Part shown: piece by piece, positions 57,974 through 64,000 of the stretch
Layout: every line of letters begins with the position of its first letter
Numbering within the stretch: position 1 is the stretch's first letter
Assembly: GCA_037783415.1 (NCBI GenBank)
Contig: JAZGTN010000214.1
Span: forward strand, 682,001 to 746,000
DNA length: 64,000 bases
DNA from: Leptasterias polaris
Taxonomy: Eukaryota; Echinodermata; Asteroidea; Forcipulatida; Asteriidae
Direction of reading: 5' to 3'
The notes under the pieces: model-generated
Databases searched by the model: none
Seen by the model: the letters and a program-made list of their open reading frames with translations, nothing else
Told to the model about the DNA's origin: nothing
Program-made: the position numbers and the translations under genes

Positions 57974-58332
57974 TAGGGCAAAGGAGATGCAGTTGTAGTG
58001 TATGATGATGCCCCATTTTGACCAAATTCACTGACAGTATAAACTCACTGACACTAGTGACAGTATTATAAACACGCTGTACTTAAAGACAAACTACATG
58101 ATCGGTAATTATTCAGAAGAAACAATTTTTTGTTTTAGTTTGGGTGCACATAAATAACTCTGATCAAGTAATTAGGGCAAATGAGATGAATAATTGTAGT
58201 GTATGATGATGCCCCATTTTGACCAAACTCACTGACAGTATAAACTCACTGACAGTATAACACACTGCACTTAAAGACAAACTACATAATCGGTAATTAT
58301 TCAGAAACACAATTTTTTAGTTTGGGTGCACA
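57974..58332. repeat. Two tandem copies of a unit of about 170 bp
   Basis: 57974-58150 and 58173-58332 both run agggcaaa(g/t)gagatg..., gatgatgccccattttgacc, cactgacagtataaactcac, acttaaagacaaactaca to agtttgggtgcaca. Shorter cactgacagtataaac repeats are nested inside. Confidence 0.85.
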
Positions 58333-58845
58333 TTGATTACCAATACCAATCCTCTTTAATGAAATATTTCCATCTGAAATGCTGTCAAAAATGAGAAAAA
58401 GGCCTCGGCTAAAGCACTGTTGCTAGTTGTGATTACTTACAGTTCATGAACTTGCGCTAAATTCTGAACAAAGCGTACACCATTTTTTATTGTATTTTTC
58501 ATTTGACCAAATTAATTGAAATTTCTAAAATTGGTTGTACTATGTACATGGTGTGTTGTCAAAAGATTGATTTACTCTTCCAAAAACAAAGATGTATTTT
58601 CCATTTAAAACAACTTATCGGTAGGCCTGTAGGCTAATTTGGAAATGTACGAATAATGCAAGAGATATGGAAAAATGCACAGAAGGCATTGATGGAATTA
58701 ACCTAGATGTTCAATTTTTACCTAACATGAACCTTCGCTTCAGTGTGACCTTTACGCTTCAGTGTGACCTTTATGGTAGTTTAATCTTGAAGTAAACTAT
58801 TTTCTTTTCACAGATATTCACCTAGGAGCTGACTGAGCTTTAAAA

Positions 58846-58914
58846 ATGAATAATTTCCTTTCAAGGCGAAGTCGTAAGAAGGATAAGACAGAGAGAAATG
58901 GAACCGATGCTGAA
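58846..58914 (+). CDS. Candidate first coding exon of an unidentified gene
   Basis: A splice acceptor (tattttcttttcacag, ending 58814) is followed by about 30 bases of 5' UTR-like sequence, then an ATG opening MNNFLSRRSRKKDKTERNGTDAE and a GTGAGC donor at about 58915. The in-frame stop before the ATG and the strong splice sites support a 5' coding exon with upstream non-coding exons. The peptide is short, basic and disordered, and I do not recognise the family. Adaptor and scaffold proteins often start like this. No following exon was found to 64000, so the gene would continue past the window. Confidence 0.5.
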
Positions 58915-59994
58915 GGTGAGCTTTAGAAAATATTCATTCACTAAATTTGTTTTCTTTCCGGGAAATACATTATCCAATTGTTTTAATCTTTTGCCCCTAA
59001 ATTGCAATCAAAGGACATCAGACGTGGAACTTTTTTTTCCAGTACCATGGAGATCAGAAAATTTCTAAACAGATTTTTGTGTTATTTGTTTTGGGGTAAA
59101 TGTTTTGCTTAAGTCTAAACATGCAAACTGTTGTTTTTCAACAAAACAAATTCCATCTGATTGAAACCGACAGAGCACTTTTATAGCAGATCAGTTCTTG
59201 AAAACTAGCTGTTGGGAATTAGTGAACACACTACATCATTTGTTTTCAAGTTGAAATGATCTCATCTGTTAATACTTGTGTACAGCTCTCCAGTTATTGT
59301 TTTTGTTCGCCATTACACGGTCATGTACTTGAAGCTCCATGAAATTAAAAGATATTTGAATCAAAGTCCAATTCATATTTGCTATGGTATTAATTTCCAT
59401 TCTAAGCTAATGATTGTTTTGGGTTACCCTAGCTACAATCAGACTAATCAGTCAAGTCAATAGTGTGTATAAAACATAACACTGTCTGTCTTGGTGCCTG
59501 TGTGATATATATCCCTGAGTTTCATGGTACATGCTGGTAATTAGTCATATCACAAGTGACAGAGGAAATATTTAATACATAAAATGTACTCTAGGTATAG
59601 TGTAACGTGTAGTGAGAATGTAAGCATTAAGCTGTATGAAACAAGGTGGGGTTGGAGAGGATGTAGGTTTGAGATTTTGAATCTGCAGTTTCTAAGTGGT
59701 GTTGTTTTTGTTTTTTGTTTTTTTGAAGGCTAGAAAAATCCAAGTCCCATCCACCGTGTGTAAAAAGTGAAGTGTTTGACAATGATTGATAGAAAAGAAG
59801 TTTGTGTTTGTGGGGGTGTTTATTTTAACAGCTAAGGTACACTGGTTAGGATTGACAATGCTGGGTGGCTGGTATGTAGATCAAACTGACATGACTGGCA
59901 CGCCACGCCCACTCTCCTGGAAACAACCAGCGAAGTGAGAGTGCTTTTGAAAAAGAAATTAAACTGTTTGATAGATTGATGAATTTTGCATCAG

Positions 59995-60125
59995 GGATAA
60001 AGAATATAATTTGGTTTTTGCCCTTACACCGATGTGTGTTAAGCACTGTATACTCAGTACTTACCCGAGTTCTGTCAACAAAAAAACCCACAGTCAAATC
60101 ACTCTAGTGGGATTCGAACCCACTA
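59995..60125 (-). repeat. tRNA-derived SINE, minus orientation
   Basis: The tail (tttgcccttacaccgatgtg, cactgtatactcagtactta) precedes the minus-strand B box gtgggttcgaatcc. Same family as 11362-11520 and 13531-13860. The tRNA-like head is largely missing. Confidence 0.65.
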
Positions 60126-61168
60126 CTGTTGTTATTCACTATTCTGTAGAATTTAAGAATGTGCACCTTGTTCCCCTTAGTTCCCCTTAGTTCTTTTCTT
60201 GCACATTATTATTTCACTCATCATGAAAGAAGTTCCTCCATATCTTTCACTCAAAATCTTAAAAATTTACAATTTTTCTAAGGGACCATAAATAACTACA
60301 TAGTTCACAAAACAACTTGGGCAATCATTTCTAATGAAAACAATATTCAAATCAGAAAAGTTTGCCATCATTTCAAAAGTGGAAACCCATTTCTGACCGT
60401 GTACTGGTAAGGAAACATGTAGCTTAGTCTTACTGCATTGGCATTGACCTGTTAAGTTGAAACAAGGCCTTGGCAGGGTCAATTTGAGTTCAGTATACAG
60501 GATTGAGAACAGGAAGTCACTGGCAACTCCCTAGCACCTAGCAACAGCTACAGCAAGTTTCACAAACAAGCTAGAAGTTCAGAACAGAACAAAGTCATGA
60601 AGAGCTACAGCTTTGAGTTGGCCTCTTGTTAGGGGTTGCTTTAAAGTATAAAATTTGCAACACACAAGAAGTGAGACCATGATTAATCTTATGAAGTTCT
60701 TAGAGTCAAGTACCATAGGCTGCCACAAAGTACCGTACTTTTCCAGGCTAGCATTGGGTGCACTGCATGTTTTTCTTCTGTTTGTCAACTGGTATTATGG
60801 AAACCAGGACCCCATAGCTTCTGTAGTGTGGACTGAAGTCGTCCCCACAGTCTCCTGTGGAATTTTGCGGCAAGGGCCAGTTTGGTAGGAGCTACCACCA
60901 AGTTATATTTGTATGACAATATATTGAGATACCTTATTTCACATCAACAGTTTGCCACTTTCAAGCTTAAATGTAAAAACATGAGGAATAGTGACTCCAG
61001 ATGTAACTCTAGGGCCTATTCTTATGATGTGTGAAGTACCTTGGTACTTAGTGTATCAGGTGAGACAGTTAGCATACAGGAGGTACATGTTTGACCCTTG
61101 AGCCGAAGTATTATTAGCTTTGACAGTTACTCAGGGCTGTTTTACTCTGTAATAAATCACTCATTTAA

Positions 61169-61567
61169 GGGAAGGAATATGTTTGGTAATCACTCTTAAA
61201 ATCAATGTCAATAAAAACCTATTGGTCAGAAGCCTACAGCAGCTTTGGATGGTATAAAGCATTTTGAGAAACATTTCACTTTGAGGGTTTGTGGTGATGT
61301 AAAAATATATCTGGTTTTATGCCCCCAAATTTTAAAAACGGAAAACAATTCTGTCAGAAACGCTTCTCAGATTGTGTATTCCTATTAGGGACTATTCTTC
61401 CTGCGTTGACATATTCGCTCAGGATTTTCGGCGATATCGCCAAAAACGCGACCACCTTTTGAAATGAAATTTTCATAGGTTAGTATTATTGTATATAATA
61501 TATCAACATTATTAATATAGGATTAAAACAATCAAACGCTTCCAAAAATCAAAGGTATGCTTTGCCT
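61169..61567. mobile_element. TTAA-flanked non-autonomous element, reverse of 16104-16472
   Basis: TTAA at 61165-61168 and 61568-61571. The ends and interior (ggcgatatcgccaaaaacgc, tgaaatgaaattttcatagg) match 16104-16472 in reverse orientation. Non-coding. Confidence 0.75.
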
Positions 61568-64000
61568 TTAATCATGATGTGGGTAGAAAGCTTCTAGAAT
61601 TACTCCTGAGGTGATACGATGTAATTGTGGGTTGAACCATGGAACTTAAAAATAAAACCCTGTAATTAAGGATCTAACCAGGGAAGAAGGTCCAGTGTTG
61701 GTGGTGCAGGGATCTGTACAGTATAGTTGCCCATATCCAACCTGATGAAGTGCTTTTACTAGCATTAATTATGTACAATTCCCTTCTGAGATCATGGTTT
61801 CCTGCAGACAGCAATGCTTTAAAACCACACCATACATGTATGTATGCGGGTCAGTAAAAGGCAAAACTTAAATGAATTGTATAAAAGGTGCCCTTCACTT
61901 CAGATTACAGGATCGTTTGTGCCTTAATATTAAACACTGAAGTGATTATAATATTTTAGTGGAGGCGGCCTCAGCATTACTACTGTGCACTCTCAAAAGT
62001 GAATTTTACCTTGCATCCCCTCCTTTTAAAAGCCCAGATTATTTTCAAATTAGGTACAGACTGTTCTCATAGTCAGAGAGGTATACAGCTAGCTATGATA
62101 TATTTAATATATTTATTTGGAGCTTGCTTGGTCCATAGAGTGCTTGGTCACACAGAGGCAAGGTTAAATTTGCTCAGCACTGATACAATACTCTGTAATA
62201 AACAAGATGTAAATAAAGTAAATGTAATTCTTGCATCAAGGATTAACAATCTTCTCTTAATTATGATTTGGATGGTAATTGTCTACAATGTGCATTTATA
62301 GTACAAGTATACAAGATATCAGCCTTTTTGTGCATGTTCAATAATTGTTTGAAGTGTGTATACATTAATAATGTAGCACATTGGAAGATGACTAAATCAT
62401 TGGCTTGTGAAATAAATCAATGATTAACACCAATCCTATGGTGCAATTACCCTAATGGATTAAGAGTGCACTAAGCTCTGGCTGACCGTGTGCTGCTTAT
62501 GCTGTACTACATGTACTGTACATGGCTATTTGTACCTTGTTGTGGTTTTCTGTACTCAGAGCCATTTAGAAAAACCAGAGTTTGCAAATTGTAACCTTTT
62601 TTTCTTCTTCGAAATTGTGGGCGGGAGTATCAAAGAAAATAACTGAATAATCAAAGTATAATTTAAATAAAAAAATGTTTTTAAGACATGCATGATATTA
62701 TTCCTACTGTAGTCTGTTTTCCGATTGTTTTTCCCTTGGATAAATCAGAATAATTGATATTAATAAGGCCTGAAAAGTATATTTTTGAGCCTGCACCATG
62801 TGTACATGTAAGTCAGCTCTTGTGCTCAATAAAATGTTTCCTACTTTTTTCCAAGGGCTAAATATCATGCCTGTTAAGAGTGAAACAAATGAAAGTGTTG
62901 CTCTGTTGTCATCTTACATTTGTAGTGTTAGCCAGAGGGGTATCTACATGTAAGTGTCTTTTGGACACCATGTTTTAAATGCAGACACCCACCCAGTTAG
63001 TTTTATCTGTCATTTACATGTAAATGAACAAGCAAATTTGGACACACCCTTTTACCAAATCCTGGTTGAAACCTTGGTTGTCATCAGTCAACCCCTTGTC
63101 TGGATAGTCCACCTCCCAGCTGTAGAAAGAAGAAAAACCATAGCTGGAGCCTAGAAAGGCCATTGAAATACCCTGAGCTGGGACAGCAGTGATCTATATG
63201 CTTCATTTGAGGCACCACTTTGATTCTTGCTACGTTAACTTGCTCAAGATCAGCAAAGACATTGTTTGTCACACATTTCATTGAGAATTGTCTCTTACAT
63301 GTAATTTATGCAGGTTAAGAAAAAGCTAGCCACTAATCATGTGGCATATAGTAACATTGGATTTAGTTTGAGGAATTCAAATTGAGCATTCACTTGTGAT
63401 GGAACGAGGATTTGTTCCTGACAGGTCTATTAAACAAATCTAACTCAAAATATTTTTTAGGTATTTATCATTAGTTTTTAGATTAACTGTCAGATGAATT
63501 TTGTACGTGAATCTGGCAATGTTAATTTGTTAAATACTAGCAGGCAACATGGAAGTCTAATTGCATTTTGTTTCAAAATTTTGTTTGATTTTTGTTGTTT
63601 GCCGCAAGTTCCAGCAATACAATTTCTATTGAAAGGCATAGATTGTTTACTGAACTTTGAAAGTGACATGGAAGTATGTTGTAAGTATACTGTACAATTC
63701 AGATATCTGCAATCTGCATGCCTTTTCTATCTAAGTTCTATCCACTTAAGAAAACAGAGACAACTTTGAAGGTTGTGGTTTCAGCAGAACCATCTTAAAA
63801 AATATCTACAATGTTTGTGTCTGAAACTCAAAAGATACATGTACAGTTCTTTCTCTCCGACCATTCGGTAATTTCTTAATTTGAAGGGTGTGTATATGTC
63901 GCATACATGTATAATAAAGACTGCTTAACAAAAATATATATATATATTTTACAATACTTTTCTGGGTATTTATATACCATTTGTGTGGCATGTCGCTGTT

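Larger units (their letters stand above)
58915..64000. other. Repeat-bearing non-coding DNA at the right end
   Basis: Probably a large intron of the gene starting at 58846. Apart from the SINE at 59995, the TTAA element at 61169 and the dispersed repeat at 63350-63440, nothing was identified. Open frames are under 100 codons, without domains or good exon borders. Confidence 0.4.

Overview
The window is animal nuclear DNA. Genes have many short exons with GT-AG introns, the background is AT-rich and crowded with small repeats, and the proteins are metazoan. The lineage-specific C-type lectins with a PAN/apple-like tail, together with the style of the short repeats, suggest an echinoderm, most likely a sea star. 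This assignment is an inference from general familiarity, not from a search.

Layout. (1) 662-41710, plus strand: one large gene for the DNA replication helicase/nuclease DNA2. I could chain 29 exons with consistent phases into a protein of about 1841 residues. It has a long disordered N-terminal extension (about 810 residues, mostly one 1.8-kb exon), an Fe-S RecB-type nuclease domain, a middle (barrel/stalk-type) region and a complete SF1 helicase. (2) 19.2-27.8 kb, minus strand: four intronless secreted lectin genes nested antisense in one 12.6-kb DNA2 intron. Each encodes a signal peptide, a C-type-lectin-like domain (CTLD) and a PAN-like domain. (3) 43.2-44.3 kb: a fifth, broken member of the same family just beyond the DNA2 3' end, split by the 3' end of a non-LTR retrotransposon. 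(4) 46263-50039, minus strand: CNTD1, a cyclin-fold protein, in seven exons. (5) 50-64 kb: mostly intergenic or intronic repeats, with one candidate first coding exon of an unidentified plus-strand gene at 58846.

Repeats fill introns and intergenic DNA. They include palindromic non-autonomous DNA elements, several with readable target duplications (8 bp, 9 bp, TAA, TTAA), tRNA-derived SINEs, three G-rich or palindromic minisatellites, and a telomere-like tract in DNA2 intron 1. A 340-bp duplication copies the acceptor and start of the large DNA2 exon around a 1.7-kb insertion.

DNA2 acts in Okazaki-fragment processing and DNA-end resection. CNTD1 is known from meiotic crossover maturation. 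The lectins look like secreted recognition proteins with no evident link to either, apart from position. Exon coordinates come from reading splice sites and reading frames by eye; no transcript evidence was available.
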